Numbered from the stretch's first letter, positions 7,349-18,815 are shown. The stretch is DNA of 41,938 bases from Thiocapsa sp. (GCF_022340925.1 NZ_JAJDNA010000059.1:1-41938); one strand, 5' to 3'. Translations and numbers: made by a program. Notes: generated by a model from the sequence alone, not told the origin.

Positions 7349-8482
7349 ATGGCCTATCCGGGCTGCCCGACACTCCTATCGCTGACCGTCAGGAATCTGC
7401 GCAACCTCCGCCGACTGAGCCTTGAGCTGGAGGCAGATCCGCGCCTGGTTGTGTTGACCGGGGCGAACGGCGCCGGAAAGACAACCATCCTTGAGGCAAT
7501 CTACCTCTTGGCCCGCGGCCGGACCTTTCGGGGCCGCAAGGCGGGCCCGCTCACAACGGACGGAGAAGCGCGCACGTTCATCGAGGGTCGATTCCGTGAC
7601 GGATTCGGCGCGGGAGAGGTGCTGATCACCTTCGAATGGACGAATCAGGGGAGCGAACGAAAGGTCAACGGCGTTTCCCTCGCGGGCCGACCCCCAGGGG
7701 AGAACCCGCTGGGGGTCAAGCTGGTCGGCGAGAACCCGCAGACCTTGCTGGAAGGTCCACCACGCCTCAGACGGGCACTGCTCGATTGGAATGTGTTCCA
7801 CGTGGAACATCAGATCGGCCGGTTGCGCAGGGATCTCGGCCGCGTTCTCCTCCAACGCAATGCAGCACTCCGCAAAGGTCGCGCCGGCGACTCCGCCTGG
7901 GATCAGATTTTCATCGATCTCGCCAACCAGATCACCTCCAAGCGGCACACCTTTGTCGACGCTTGGCGCAGGCACTTCCAGGCACTGTGCCGTGAATTTC
8001 CATTCTTGGAGGGCTGCGACCTCGTGCTGAACCGCGGCTGGCCCCCGGAACGCTCGTTGCCTGAGGCGCTAACACTCGCACGGGCAGCGGAGGCGCAACG
8101 CGGCCAGACGCTGGCCGGGCCGCATCGAGCAGACTTGATGATCCTTCGTGACCAGGTGCCGGCGCGGCTGTCCCGCGGCCAGGCGAAGGTTGCGGTCGCG
8201 CTTCTCCAACTGGCTGCGGAGCAGGTTCATCTGGGCAGGGGGCTGGATGCGTCGCTTTGGCTCCTCGACGATCTCGACGCCGAGCTCGACGCCGGAACGG
8301 CTCGTCGGCTGTCGGATCTCTTCGATGACAGCCCATCTCAGCGGCTGGCAACGCGCCCCGGCACGAGCGCGGACATCCCCTTGGCCGTCACTCCACGAGG
8401 ACTGGCCATGTTCCACGTGGAACATGGCTCGCTCCGGTCACCTAGTCCGGCGGGAGCGCGCCCAGCCCCTTTTGCCCTATAA
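7349..8482 (+). CDS. recF: DNA replication and repair protein RecF
   Basis: RecF is an SMC/ABC-like ATPase that, with RecO and RecR, loads RecA at single-strand gaps. The 377-residue product has Walker A GANGAGKTT (38-46), the RTFRG segment, the ABC-type signature LSRGQAK (274-280) and Walker B LWLLDDLDAELD (303-314). The C-terminal MFHVEHG corresponds to MFTVEKG in E. coli RecF. The peptide FHVEH occurs twice, at 150-154 and 355-359, and both times is written with the same 16 bases, a perfect parS site. The segment 330-352 between Walker B and the second FHVEH is less conserved than usual but remains in frame. It follows dnaN by 11 bp; its stop overlaps a TATAAT that may serve gyrB. Confidence 0.94.
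   Translation: MAYPGCPTLLSLTVRNLRNLRRLSLELEADPRLVVLTGANGAGKTTILEAIYLLARGRTFRGRKAGPLTTDGEARTFIEGRFRDGFGAGEVLITFEWTNQGSERKVNGVSLAGRPPGENPLGVKLVGENPQTLLEGPPRLRRALLDWNVFHVEHQIGRLRRDLGRVLLQRNAALRKGRAGDSAWDQIFIDLANQITSKRHTFVDAWRRHFQALCREFPFLEGCDLVLNRGWPPERSLPEALTLARAAEAQRGQTLAGPHRADLMILRDQVPARLSRGQAKVAVALLQLAAEQVHLGRGLDASLWLLDDLDAELDAGTARRLSDLFDDSPSQRLATRPGTSADIPLAVTPRGLAMFHVEHGSLRSPSPAGARPAPFAL
7794..7809. promoter_or_regulatory. parS: parS centromere site 1 (within recF)
   Basis: TGTTCCACGTGGAACA is a perfect 16-bp palindrome identical to the parS site bound by ParB in Pseudomonas. It lies in the recF coding sequence, where it encodes part of the conserved VFHVEH peptide, about 3 kb from dnaA. 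Confidence 0.9.
8409..8424. promoter_or_regulatory. parS: parS centromere site 2 (3' end of recF)
   Basis: A second perfect TGTTCCACGTGGAACA lies 615 bp after the first, in the same reading frame. It encodes the C-terminal MFHVEH of RecF. Two exact copies this close to dnaA strongly suggest a functional ParB-loading region. Confidence 0.9.
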
Positions 8483-8483
8483 T
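8478..8483 (+). promoter_or_regulatory. Possible -10 box for gyrB
   Basis: A perfect TATAAT overlaps the recF stop codon, 158 bp before the gyrB ATG. No good -35 box is visible at 16-18 bp upstream, so this is tentative. Confidence 0.3.
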
Positions 8484-8608
8484 GGGCAGGCGCTGAGCGG
8501 CCACGCACCCCGGCATCGACCCAACCAGATCACAGCGCCTCCCCGGGGCCCATCGCGCGCTCGCCGCCATCACGACCCGTCACGGCCCAACGCCCGCGGC
8601 GCCCATGA

Positions 8609-11044
<2,436 letters not shown>

Positions 11045-11047
<3 letters not shown>

Positions 11048-11064
11048 CAGTCTGTCGGACTTGA
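11045..11064 (+). repeat. Short dispersed repeat, copy 1
   Basis: The sequence TAGCAGTCTGTCGGACTTGA starts on the gyrB stop codon. A near-identical copy lies on the minus strand at 26474-26492, and a weaker one at 23253-23267. It overlaps the left arm of the gyrB/plsC hairpin. Confidence 0.45.
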
Positions 11065-11086
11065 GCGATCGTTGCGAGCCAAGTCC
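11057..11086. terminator. Hairpin between convergent gyrB and plsC
   Basis: GGACTTG (11057-11063) and CAAGTCC (11080-11086) are perfect 7-bp arms around a 16-base loop, in the 60-bp gap between two converging genes. There is no clear T-run, so terminator function is plausible but not certain. Confidence 0.4.
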
Positions 11087-11107
11087 CTGCCACCGAACGA
11101 GCGCCGG

Positions 11108-11830
11108 CTATGCAGCCGTCCCAGGAAGCGAAGCCACTGTTCGTTCAATCCAGGTCTCGGCCTCGACATTGATGTCTGACGCCTTGCGTCCCCGGGTCGA
11201 GATCGCTGGTCCGATGACCAGATCGATCGTACCCGGATGCTTGCGCATACTGCGCCGTCCCCAGAAATTCCCCGCATTATGGGCGATCGGCACAACCGGA
11301 CGACCGCTGCGCTCGGCGAGGAGCGCACCGCCGATGGCATAGGCATGACGCGCACCGGGTGCCACCCTCGTGCCTTCGGGGAACACGATCACCCAGCGCC
11401 CCGCGTCCAGGCGACTGAGGCCATCACGGATCAACTTCGCAATCGCGCTCCGACCCGCTGAGCGGTCGATCGGAATCGAATCGAACTGGCGCAAGGCACG
11501 ACCAAAAAACGGTATCCGCATCAGCTCACGTTTTACGACCCAAGACTGGTGCGGAGGCAAGATTGCCCACAGGGCGATGGTTTCCCAGGCTGACTGATGC
11601 TTGCACAGGACGATGGAGGCATCCGAAGGAAGTGAATCCAGCCCTCGGACCCGATAGCGGAGCCTGCAGATCCATCGCAGGGCCGACAGGTTGAGTCTCG
11701 CCCACGCTCGTGCCAGCCCGTCCCGGGTCCGCACGGATACAACCGGTCCGAGCACGATCAGGATCGCGGAAAACGCGACCACCGAGCCGACCAGGACCAC
11801 CTCGTAGAGGAGCGAGCGGATCAGTATCAT
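11108..11830 (-). CDS. 1-acyl-sn-glycerol-3-phosphate acyltransferase (PlsC family)
   Basis: This protein probably transfers an acyl chain to lysophosphatidic acid in phospholipid synthesis at the inner membrane. From ATG 11828-11830 it has 240 residues: an N-terminal hydrophobic anchor (about 6-32), acyltransferase motif I as KHQSAWE (78-84), with Glu in place of the usual Asp of H-x4-D (a variant I recall in PlsC-like proteins beside glyS), and motif III FPEGTR (150-155). A longer in-frame start upstream would overlap gmhB extensively and is rejected. The start lies 1 bp after the gmhB stop. It is the last gene of glyQ-glyS-gmhB-plsC, a common gammaproteobacterial order. The exact acyl acceptor cannot be read from sequence. 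Confidence 0.88.
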   Translation of the reverse strand: MILIRSLLYEVVLVGSVVAFSAILIVLGPVVSVRTRDGLARAWARLNLSALRWICRLRYRVRGLDSLPSDASIVLCKHQSAWETIALWAILPPHQSWVVKRELMRIPFFGRALRQFDSIPIDRSAGRSAIAKLIRDGLSRLDAGRWVIVFPEGTRVAPGARHAYAIGGALLAERSGRPVVPIAHNAGNFWGRRSMRKHPGTIDLVIGPAISTRGRKASDINVEAETWIERTVASLPGTAA

Positions 11831-11831
11831 G

Positions 11832-12377
11832 CTATCCGCGCAGCAATTCATCGGCAGCGGAAGCGAGATCCCGATAGACCGGGACGCCGGCCAACTCGCG
11901 CGATCCACTGGCGAGCGCGCGTTCGCCCTTACCGGTGCGAACCAGCCATGGCAGGGCCCCGGCGGCGCGGGCAGCGGCGATGTCCCCAAGCGAATCACCG
12001 ATGAAGGGGACGCCGGCCAGATCGACCGACAATCGACGCCCGATCTCTTCGAGCATCCCCGGCCGCGGCTTCCGGCACCGGCATCCCTCGTCCGGGGCGT
12101 GCGGGCAATAGACGATCATCTCGACTCGCCCACCCTGCTCGACCAGCAAATTTCGAAGCATACGATGCATGGCATCAAGGTCCCTCGGAGTCAGAAAACC
12201 GCGCGCCAAACCAGACTGATTGGTCGCCACCGCCACCCGGTACCCGCCGTGAGACAGCCGGGCAATGGCGTCGACACTGCCAGGCAAGGGTATCCACTCA
12301 TCAATCGTCTTGATGTACTCATCGGAATCCGCGTTGATCACTCCATCGCGGTCCAAGATCACGACGCGATCGACCAT
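11832..12377 (-). CDS. gmhB: D-glycero-beta-D-manno-heptose 1,7-bisphosphate 7-phosphatase
   Basis: GmhB removes the 7-phosphate from heptose bisphosphate in the ADP-heptose pathway that supplies the lipopolysaccharide inner core. The 181-residue product is a HAD-superfamily enzyme: the nucleophile motif ILDRDGVIN has catalytic Asp9 and Asp11, the ATNQSG motif follows at 51-56, and the zinc-binding loop CPHAPDEGCRC supplies C91, H93, C99 and C101. The motif IGDSLGD (126-132) carries the metal-binding Asp residues. Length matches the family. It lies between glyS and plsC with an 82-bp gap after glyS. A related histidinol phosphatase function is possible but less likely in this context. Confidence 0.9.
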   Translation of the reverse strand: MVDRVVILDRDGVINADSDEYIKTIDEWIPLPGSVDAIARLSHGGYRVAVATNQSGLARGFLTPRDLDAMHRMLRNLLVEQGGRVEMIVYCPHAPDEGCRCRKPRPGMLEEIGRRLSVDLAGVPFIGDSLGDIAAARAAGALPWLVRTGKGERALASGSRELAGVPVYRDLASAADELLRG

Positions 12378-12459
12378 GCACTCGATCCTCCTAAGAGGGC
12401 AGCTGAATCCGCCGAGCTCGGATATTCAGGGTCCCAGGACCCGCCGTCCTCGACATGAC

Positions 12460-14553
12460 TCACTGGAGACAGGAGATGTCGGCGACAAGCAGAAAGAGTC
12501 CGGCAAGGGAGCGGAGCAGATGAATGCGGCTCTCACGCACCGCGCGGTCGTCGACCATCACCATCACTTGCTCGAAGAAGGTATCCAGATCCGCCGCCAG
12601 ACCAGACAACGCCTTCAGCACACCGACATAATCGCCCGCCTGCGCAAGCGGCCCGACCCGAGCGGCGAGCTCATTCAGCTTCGCGGCAAGCCGGATCTCC
12701 GCCGGCTCCCTGAGCACACCGCCATCCGGCCCCAAGTCGCCCGCCTCCTCCCCGGTGCCGATGTCGATCCCCGCCCTGGTCAGAATATTGCGGATTCGTT
12801 TGTTCGCGGCGGCCAGACGAGCCGCCTCGGGCAGGGTGCGAAAGGCGCTGACCGCGGCGATCCGCTTGTCGAGATCACGCGGTATCGTGACACCACTGCG
12901 GAGGACGGCCTCGACCGTGTCGCCGGCAACGCCGCGGTCGTGATAATAGCCGCGAAGGCGCTCGAGCATATAGCCGAGCGCCGCCTCCTCGACGTCCGCG
13001 CTGAGAATGTCACTCGGATACGCCGCGACCGCGATGCTGAGCAGATTGCGCAAATCGAGATCCAGCGGGGTCTCGATCAGGATTCGCAGTACGCCGATGG
13101 ACGCGCGCCGCAGTCCATAGGGATCCTTGGCACCGGTCGGCCTCAACCCGACGCCGAAGATCCCGATCAGGGTATCGATACGATCGGCGACCGCAAGCGC
13201 CTGCCCACAGGGGCTCGCGGGCAACGCATCCCCGGCGAACCTCGGGCGATATTGCTCCTCCATGGCCGCGCAGACGCAGGGATCCTCGCCCGCGCGCGCG
13301 GCGTAGTAGCGGCCCATGGTCCCTTGCAGGCTCGGAAACTCGTAAACCATGGATGTCACCAGGTCGCAACGTGCAAGCCGCGCCGCGCGCGCCACCAGAT
13401 CGGCCTCGACGCCCAGCGACGGGGCCAGATACCGAGCCAGCGTCGCCACCCGGGCGCTCTTCTCCGCAAGGGACCCGAGACGGTCCTGAAACACGACTGT
13501 TTCCAACCGCCCAGCGTAGCTTTCCAGCGGCTGTCTGACGTCTTGACCCCAGAAGAAGGCCGCGTCCGCAAAGCGCGGGCGGATGACACGTTCGTTGCCC
13601 GCGCGCACCTGGTCAGGATCCCGGCTCTCGATGTTGGCGACCGCGACGAAGGACGCCTGCAGGACCCCGGCGGTATCCTCCATGGGGAAATATTTTTGAT
13701 GGGACTGCATGGCCTCGATAAGAACCTCTGACGGCATCGCCAGATAGGCCTCATCGAATCGTCCGAGAATCGCTCGAGGCCACTCGACCAAAGCGGTGAC
13801 CTCATCCAGCAACGCCGGGTCGATCCGCACCCGCAGACCATGCGCGCGACCGAGCCCGTCGAGCTGTCGACGGACCAGGTCGCGCCGGCGCCCGAACTCC
13901 GGCTCAACATACCCGGTTGAGCGGAGCAGCTCGGCGTATTCTGTTGCGACGCTCACCGCGATCGTCCCGGGGTGATGGAACCTGTGACCCCGCGTCGACG
14001 CACCAGCCTCGACCCCAAGGATGCGGCCTGGGATCGGCTCCGATCCCAGGAGCAGGCAGACCCAGTGGACCGGACGCACGAACTCCTCCGTGCCCTCGCC
14101 CCACCGCATCCGTTTGGGGATGGGCAGCCCGGCCAGTGCCGCCTCGGTCAGGCCGGGGACGAGAGCGGCCGTGGTCTCGCCCGGGACGCGGGTGCGGAAG
14201 ACCAGGCATTCCCCCTTCTCACCCCCCTCGCGTCCGAGCGCCTCGAACGCGATTCCACAGGCACCGGCGAAGCCCAAGGCCGCCTTGGTCGGTTGGCCGT
14301 TTGCGTCGAAGGCCGCCCGAATGGTGGGACCGCGCCTGACCAATTCGCGATCAGGCTGTCGGGTGAGGACTCCGCGCACCAACACGGCGAGCCGACGCGG
14401 CGAAGCAAAGGACTCGATCGCCTCGAACCCGATGCCGGCGCTGCCCAGTTGCTCGCGAAAACAGTCGACGAAGGCATTCGAAAGGGAAAGCAAGGCGGTC
14501 GGCGGCAACTCCTCCGTCCCGATCTCGACCAAGAGGTCACTGATTGCGTCCAC
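12460..14553 (-). CDS. glyS: Glycyl-tRNA synthetase beta subunit
   Basis: The beta subunit of the alpha2-beta2 bacterial glycyl-tRNA synthetase carries tRNA binding, including a C-terminal DALR-type anticodon-binding domain. The 697-residue product starts VDAISDLLVEIGTEELPP from a GTG (14551-14553), with a GGGAG ribosome-binding site about 6 nt upstream. It contains the family segments SPRRLAVLVRG, RSMRWG-like KRMRWGEGTEEFVRPVHW, AMQSHQKYFPM and the HD-like region KSARVATLARYLA. Length agrees with E. coli GlyS (689). It follows glyQ by 11 bp and is translated from the same message. Confidence 0.96.
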   Translation of the reverse strand: MDAISDLLVEIGTEELPPTALLSLSNAFVDCFREQLGSAGIGFEAIESFASPRRLAVLVRGVLTRQPDRELVRRGPTIRAAFDANGQPTKAALGFAGACGIAFEALGREGGEKGECLVFRTRVPGETTAALVPGLTEAALAGLPIPKRMRWGEGTEEFVRPVHWVCLLLGSEPIPGRILGVEAGASTRGHRFHHPGTIAVSVATEYAELLRSTGYVEPEFGRRRDLVRRQLDGLGRAHGLRVRIDPALLDEVTALVEWPRAILGRFDEAYLAMPSEVLIEAMQSHQKYFPMEDTAGVLQASFVAVANIESRDPDQVRAGNERVIRPRFADAAFFWGQDVRQPLESYAGRLETVVFQDRLGSLAEKSARVATLARYLAPSLGVEADLVARAARLARCDLVTSMVYEFPSLQGTMGRYYAARAGEDPCVCAAMEEQYRPRFAGDALPASPCGQALAVADRIDTLIGIFGVGLRPTGAKDPYGLRRASIGVLRILIETPLDLDLRNLLSIAVAAYPSDILSADVEEAALGYMLERLRGYYHDRGVAGDTVEAVLRSGVTIPRDLDKRIAAVSAFRTLPEAARLAAANKRIRNILTRAGIDIGTGEEAGDLGPDGGVLREPAEIRLAAKLNELAARVGPLAQAGDYVGVLKALSGLAADLDTFFEQVMVMVDDRAVRESRIHLLRSLAGLFLLVADISCLQ

Positions 14554-14564
14554 GGTCGTCTCCC

Positions 14565-15470
14565 TCAGCGGGTTAGCATCGGAAAGCCAAGAGCCTCCCG
14601 GCGATCCAAATAAGCCTGCGCCACAGCCCTGGAGAGGGTGCGCACCCGCAGGATGAATCGCTGCCGCTCGGTTACCGAGATTGCCCCACGAGAATCCAGC
14701 AGGTTGAAGGTATGTGAAGCCTTCAGCACCTGTTCATAGGCCGGCAGGGGCAGGCCCTTTTCGACCAAGTCCGCGCTGGCCGCCTCACAGGTATCGAACT
14801 GTGCGAAGAGAACGCCGATATCCGCGTGCTCAAAGTTGTAGGCGGATTGCTCCACCTCGTTCTGATGAAAGACGTCGCCGTAGGTGACGACCCCCACCGG
14901 GGTTCGGCTCCAGATCAGATCAAAGACACTCTCGACGCCCTGGAGGTACATGGCAATGCGTTCGAGACCATAGGTGATCTCGCCGGTCACCGGGCGACAG
15001 TCGAGTCCGCCGACCTGTTGAAAATAAGTGAATTGAGTCACTTCCATCCCGTTGAGCCAGACCTCCCAGCCGAGACCCCATGCGCCCAACGTCGGTGACT
15101 CCCAGTTGTCTTCCACGAATCGAATGTCATGCACAAGGGGATCGATCCCGAGGCGGCGAAGCGAATCCAGATAGAGGTCCTGCATCTCGAGAGGCGACGG
15201 TTTGAGAACGACCTGATACTGGTAGTAGTGCTGAAGCCGGTTCGGGTTTTCGCCATAACGCCCGTCAGTCGGCCGGCGCGAAGGCTGGACATAGGCGCTG
15301 CGCCATGGCTCGGGACCGATCGATCGCAGAAAAGTCGCCGGGTGGAAAGTGCCCGCCCCGACCTCCATGTCGAGGGGCTGGATGACAACGCACCCCTGCT
15401 CGGCCCAATAGCGCTCCAGCGCAAAGACGAGCCCTTGGAACGTCGAGACACCCTCGCAATCAAGACTCAA
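14565..15470 (-). CDS. glyQ: Glycyl-tRNA synthetase alpha subunit
   Basis: The alpha subunit holds the class II catalytic core that forms glycyl-adenylate and charges tRNA-Gly. The 301-residue product (E. coli 303) has [57 protein letters not shown] and [13 protein letters not shown], all hallmarks of GlyQ. The start is a TTG at 15468-15470: it has AAGGAG 8 nt upstream and aligns with the family N-terminus. The frame stays open for about 1.3 kb upstream, but that stretch is antisense to the CDF exporter and is not translated. It is divergent from the exporter gene across 288 bp and is the first gene of glyQ-glyS-gmhB-plsC. Confidence 0.96.
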   Translation of the reverse strand: MSLDCEGVSTFQGLVFALERYWAEQGCVVIQPLDMEVGAGTFHPATFLRSIGPEPWRSAYVQPSRRPTDGRYGENPNRLQHYYQYQVVLKPSPLEMQDLYLDSLRRLGIDPLVHDIRFVEDNWESPTLGAWGLGWEVWLNGMEVTQFTYFQQVGGLDCRPVTGEITYGLERIAMYLQGVESVFDLIWSRTPVGVVTYGDVFHQNEVEQSAYNFEHADIGVLFAQFDTCEAASADLVEKGLPLPAYEQVLKASHTFNLLDSRGAISVTERQRFILRVRTLSRAVAQAYLDRREALGFPMLTR

Positions 15471-15758
15471 AATTCCGTCTCCTTCGACACGGGCTGAACG
15501 ATAACCGCCAAGTATATCCGCAGTGACCCTGAGCGCGCCTCGGGGGCGTCTCCGGGAACGGCCACGCCCGTCAATTGAGCCAAGGTACCGAGTCGATCGG
15601 GGTCTGATCGCCCTGCGCGCACGGCGCTCCGTCCCCTGGTACTCTACCCGATACTGGAGACCTTCGGCGGGTCGCGTGTCTGCCCGCCCGCAGCAGCACG
15701 TGCGTTCCCGTGCGACTCGACGGGCGCCAACCGACGCGGACCCACCTTCCATGCCGCC

Positions 15759-16913
15759 ATGACCACAGAACTGGAATTGTCGCTCCAACGCCGGCATGCC
15801 GTGACTCGCACGGCCGTCGTCGGAGGGGTCATCAATCTGATTCTGTCGATCGTCAAGGTCGTCGCCGGTGTCTTCGGCCACTCCCAGGCGCTCGTGGCCG
15901 ATGGCATCCATTCGCTCTCCGATCTCATGTCCGATCTGCTGGTGCTGGTGGCAGGACGGCGTGCGAGTCAGGGTCCCGATCGCGACCATCCTTATGGGCA
16001 CGCCCGATACGAAACGGTCGCCACCCTGGTCCTGGGTCTCCTGCTGACCGCGGTGGCCGTCGGCATCGCCTGGGACGCGATCCATCGCCTCTTCGACCCA
16101 GCTGAGCTGCTCCAGCCGGAGCCGCTGACCCTGGTCGCGGCCCTCGCATCGGTTGGGGTCAAGGAATGGCTCTACTGGTGGACGCTCGGCTATGCCAAGC
16201 GCGTCAAATCGGATCTGCTGCGGGCCAACGCATGGCACCATCGCACCGATGCCATCTCCTCCGTCGTCGTGCTGATCGGGATTGCCGGCACGATGGCGGG
16301 CCTCGTCTATCTCGATGCGATCGCGGCGATCGTCGTTGCCGTCATGATCGCGAAGATCGGCTGGGAGCTCGGCTGGGAGGCGATCAACGAGCTGGTCGAC
16401 ACCGGTCTCGAGACCGACCGGCTGGCGGCGGTCGCGGAGACGATCCGCTCCGTCGGGGGTGTGCGCGATATCCACATGCTCCGCACCCGCCGCTACGCCG
16501 GACAGGTCTCGGTGGATGTTCACGTCCTCGTCGATCCTCTCGTCAGCGTCTCCGAAGGCCATATGATCAGCCTGCTGGTGGAACATCGCCTCAAGCGCGA
16601 GATCGACGAGATCACCGATGTGACGGTGCATATCGACCCGGAGGACGACGATCGATTCCCCCCTGCCGTTGGACTCCCGCTGCGTGCCGAGGCGCTGGCA
16701 CGGCTCGCCTCGCTCTGGTCCGAGATCCCGGAGGCAACCGAGCGCGAGCGCGTCGTCCTGCACTACCTCCGCGGGCGCATCGACGTCGATGTCCACTTCC
16801 CCCTTGCGGCCTGCCGTCGCAAGGGTGCGGATGCAGCCCAGCTGCGTGACCGGCTGGTGGCCGCATTGCAGGCGGACGTGGTGTTCCGCGACCTACGCGT
16901 CTTCTTTGGGTAG
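15759..16913 (+). CDS. Cation diffusion facilitator (CDF) family metal exporter
   Basis: CDF proteins are membrane antiporters that export divalent metals such as Zn2+, Fe2+ or Mn2+ in exchange for protons. The 384-residue product has six predicted membrane segments in residues 15-205. The metal-site motifs are [12 protein letters not shown] in TM2 (H51 and D55, with D48 nearby) and [11 protein letters not shown] in TM5 (H160 and D164). The cytosolic ferredoxin-like domain follows (about 215-305). FieF-type proteins are near 300 residues; this one has about 80 more, a segment with a pattern ([10 protein letters not shown]) like the first cytosolic domain, suggesting a second such domain. Metal specificity cannot be read. 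It is divergent from glyQ, with the glnA control region downstream. Confidence 0.9.
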   Translation: MTTELELSLQRRHAVTRTAVVGGVINLILSIVKVVAGVFGHSQALVADGIHSLSDLMSDLLVLVAGRRASQGPDRDHPYGHARYETVATLVLGLLLTAVAVGIAWDAIHRLFDPAELLQPEPLTLVAALASVGVKEWLYWWTLGYAKRVKSDLLRANAWHHRTDAISSVVVLIGIAGTMAGLVYLDAIAAIVVAVMIAKIGWELGWEAINELVDTGLETDRLAAVAETIRSVGGVRDIHMLRTRRYAGQVSVDVHVLVDPLVSVSEGHMISLLVEHRLKREIDEITDVTVHIDPEDDDRFPPAVGLPLRAEALARLASLWSEIPEATERERVVLHYLRGRIDVDVHFPLAACRRKGADAAQLRDRLVAALQADVVFRDLRVFFG

Positions 16914-16918
16914 TCTGC

Positions 16919-16933
16919 GCACCATCTTGGTGC
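16919..16933. promoter_or_regulatory. NtrC (NRI) binding site, enhancer for glnA
   Basis: GCACCATCTTGGTGC matches the NtrC dyad GCACCA-N3-TGGTGC at every conserved position, and the symmetry extends to GCGCACC...GGTGCGC (16917-16935). It lies about 220 bp upstream of the sigma54 promoter, an acceptable distance for an enhancer acting by looping. It could also fold as a hairpin after the exporter gene. Confidence 0.8.
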
Positions 16934-17145
16934 GCGTCTGGCCTGACATCGGCCATTTAGGTGCAGGCGCGCTCGAGTCGGCGCAATTCGGTCCAGTGGA
17001 GCGCTCGCCGAGGCCCGCCAAATGATCCAAGCACGCCCGCGCCCGCGGCCATGCCCCGCAATCACCATCTGAGAATCAGTTGCTTAATGCCGCTGCTCCC
17101 TTACGAACACTCCAAACGCGTCGCCGGATCCAGGGCCGGCACGTG

Positions 17146-17162
17146 TTGGCGCATGATGTGCT
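17146..17162 (+). promoter_or_regulatory. Sigma54 (RpoN) -24/-12 promoter of glnA
   Basis: TTGGCGCATGATGTGCT has the invariant GG (17148-17149) and GC (17160-17161) separated by exactly 10 bp. It matches the YTGGCACG-N4-TTGCW consensus except for three positions outside GG/GC. With the NtrC dyad upstream and glnA downstream, assignment is strong. Confidence 0.75.
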
Positions 17163-17405
17163 TACCGCCGGGGAGGCGACAGAATACGCCAGCCGCCCGG
17201 TGCGCCGATGACCGGGCGTGAGCTGGCCTCGAAAGAATTCGCCGACCTCGCTGTCAACAGACGGCGAGTCGGGGGGCGCCATCGACGACCCGCCAAGCTC
17301 CGGCACGTCGCAACGCGCCCGACGCCGAACCACCTTCCGGGACGGGTCCTAAACCTGTTGTTCGGACATGCTTCTGAGAACCCCATAGCTGCGGAGAAAT
17401 AACCC

Positions 17406-18809
17406 ATGACAGACGTGATCAAGATGATCAAGGACAACGAGGTGAAGTTCGTCGACCTTCGTTTCACCGACACCAGAGGCAAAGAGCAGCACGTATCGAT
17501 GCCGGCGAGTGTCATCGATGAAGATTTTTTCCGGGATGGTAAGATGTTCGACGGCTCATCAATCGCGGGCTGGAAAGGCATCGAGGCCTCTGACATGGTC
17601 CTGATGCCGGAGGCGGAGACGGCCGTCATGGACCCGTTCACCGACGAGAACACCCTGATCATCCGGTGCGATATCCTCGAGCCCGATACCATGACGGGCT
17701 ACGAGCGGGACCCCCGCTCCCTGGCCAAGCGGGCGGAGGCCTATCTCAAGTCGACCGGCATCGCCGACGCCGCCTTCTTCGGACCTGAGCCGGAGTTCTT
17801 CATCCTCGACGACGTGCGTTGGGGCTCCGAGATGAACGGGTCCTTCTACAAGATCGATTCCGAAGAGGCCGGATGGAACTCCGAGCGGGTCTTCCCCGAC
17901 GGGAACATGGGCCACCGGCCTGCCATCAAGGGCGGCTATTTCCCGGTGCCGCCGGTCGACTCCCTGAATGATCTGCGGGCCGCGATGTGTTTGGCCTTGG
18001 AGGAGATGGGTGTCCCGGTCGAGGTGCATCATCATGAGGTTGCCACCGCCGGGCAGTGCGAGATCGGCACTCGATTCGGCACGCTCGTGTCGCGCGCCGA
18101 CATGAACCAGATCACCAAGTACGTGATCCAGAACGTCGCCCATGCCTACGGCAAGACCGCGACCTTCATGCCCAAGCCGTTGGTCGGAGACAACGGCAGC
18201 GGAATGCACGTCCATCAGTCGCTGAGCAAGGACGGCGTGAATGTCTTCGCCGGAGACAAGTACGCCGGTCTATCCGATACCGCGCTCTATTACATCGGCG
18301 GCATCATCAAGCACGCGCGCTCGCTCAATGCCCTGACCAATGCATCGACCAACTCATACAAGCGCCTGGTGCCCGGCTTCGAGGCCCCGGTCATGCTCGC
18401 CTACTCCGCGCGCAATCGCTCCGCCTCGGTGCGGATCCCCCACGTCCCGAGCCCCAAGGGGCGCCGCCTCGAGGTCCGCTTCCCGGATTCCTCGGGCAAC
18501 CCCTACCTGTCCTTCGCCGCGATGATGATGGCCGGCTTGGATGGTATCCAGAACAAGATCCACCCCGGGGACCCGATGGACAAGGATCTTTACGACCTGC
18601 CGCGCGAAGAGGCCCTGGCCATCCCAACGGTCTGCCACTCGCTCGACATGGCGCTGGAATACCTCGACAAGGACCGGGAATACCTGACCGCTGGCGGCGT
18701 CTTCACCGACGATCTCATCGACGGCTACATCGCGCTCAAGATGGATGAGGTGACGCGTCTGCGCATGACCACCCACCCCGTGGAGTTCGACATGTACTAC
18801 AGCCTCTAA
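17406..18809 (+). CDS. glnA: Glutamine synthetase, type I
   Basis: Glutamine synthetase makes glutamine from glutamate, ammonia and ATP as a cytosolic dodecamer and is the main route of ammonium assimilation. The 467-residue product has the beta-grasp start, [18 protein letters not shown], the metal/ATP site segments [10 protein letters not shown] and [10 protein letters not shown], and the adenylylation loop [11 protein letters not shown], whose Tyr is the target of GlnE in GSI-beta enzymes. Length matches E. coli GlnA (469). A GGAG lies 9 nt before the ATG. Transcription is expected to respond to nitrogen through the upstream NtrC and sigma54 sites. Two hairpins follow the stop. ntrB and ntrC lie downstream after one small gene. 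Confidence 0.98.
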   Translation: MTDVIKMIKDNEVKFVDLRFTDTRGKEQHVSMPASVIDEDFFRDGKMFDGSSIAGWKGIEASDMVLMPEAETAVMDPFTDENTLIIRCDILEPDTMTGYERDPRSLAKRAEAYLKSTGIADAAFFGPEPEFFILDDVRWGSEMNGSFYKIDSEEAGWNSERVFPDGNMGHRPAIKGGYFPVPPVDSLNDLRAAMCLALEEMGVPVEVHHHEVATAGQCEIGTRFGTLVSRADMNQITKYVIQNVAHAYGKTATFMPKPLVGDNGSGMHVHQSLSKDGVNVFAGDKYAGLSDTALYYIGGIIKHARSLNALTNASTNSYKRLVPGFEAPVMLAYSARNRSASVRIPHVPSPKGRRLEVRFPDSSGNPYLSFAAMMMAGLDGIQNKIHPGDPMDKDLYDLPREEALAIPTVCHSLDMALEYLDKDREYLTAGGVFTDDLIDGYIALKMDEVTRLRMTTHPVEFDMYYSL

Positions 18810-18815
18810 TCCGAG

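Larger units (their letters stand above)
16914..17405. other. 492-bp glnA upstream control region and leader
   Basis: The gap holds, in order, a perfect NtrC enhancer (16919-16933) just after the exporter stop, a sigma54 -24/-12 promoter (17146-17162) and a leader of about 230 nt before glnA. Short open frames exist but none has a convincing start or motif. I see no riboswitch-like structure in the leader. Confidence 0.6.

Noticed and set aside
8331..8400. Possible compensated frameshift in recF between Walker B and the C-terminus
   Set aside because: The segment is poorly conserved but no other frame restores a better RecF match, and the frame re-enters conserved MFHVEHG without a shift.
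7794..8424. Repeated FHVEH peptide in RecF as an internal protein duplication
   Set aside because: The flanking residues are unrelated, and the identity is limited to the 16-bp palindrome. The shared element is a DNA site, not a duplicated domain.
12265..13731. 488-codon frame antisense to glyS and gmhB
   Set aside because: No protein-family features; its composition reflects the complementary strand of well-supported genes.
15471..16796. Long N-terminal extension of the glyQ frame (to 743 residues)
   Set aside because: The upstream part is antisense to the CDF exporter and has no similarity to GlyQ. The TTG at 15470 has a strong AAGGAG and gives the normal family length.
16961..17221. 86-codon frame in the glnA upstream region
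   Set aside because: It runs across the sigma54 promoter, has no ribosome-binding site and no recognisable motif.
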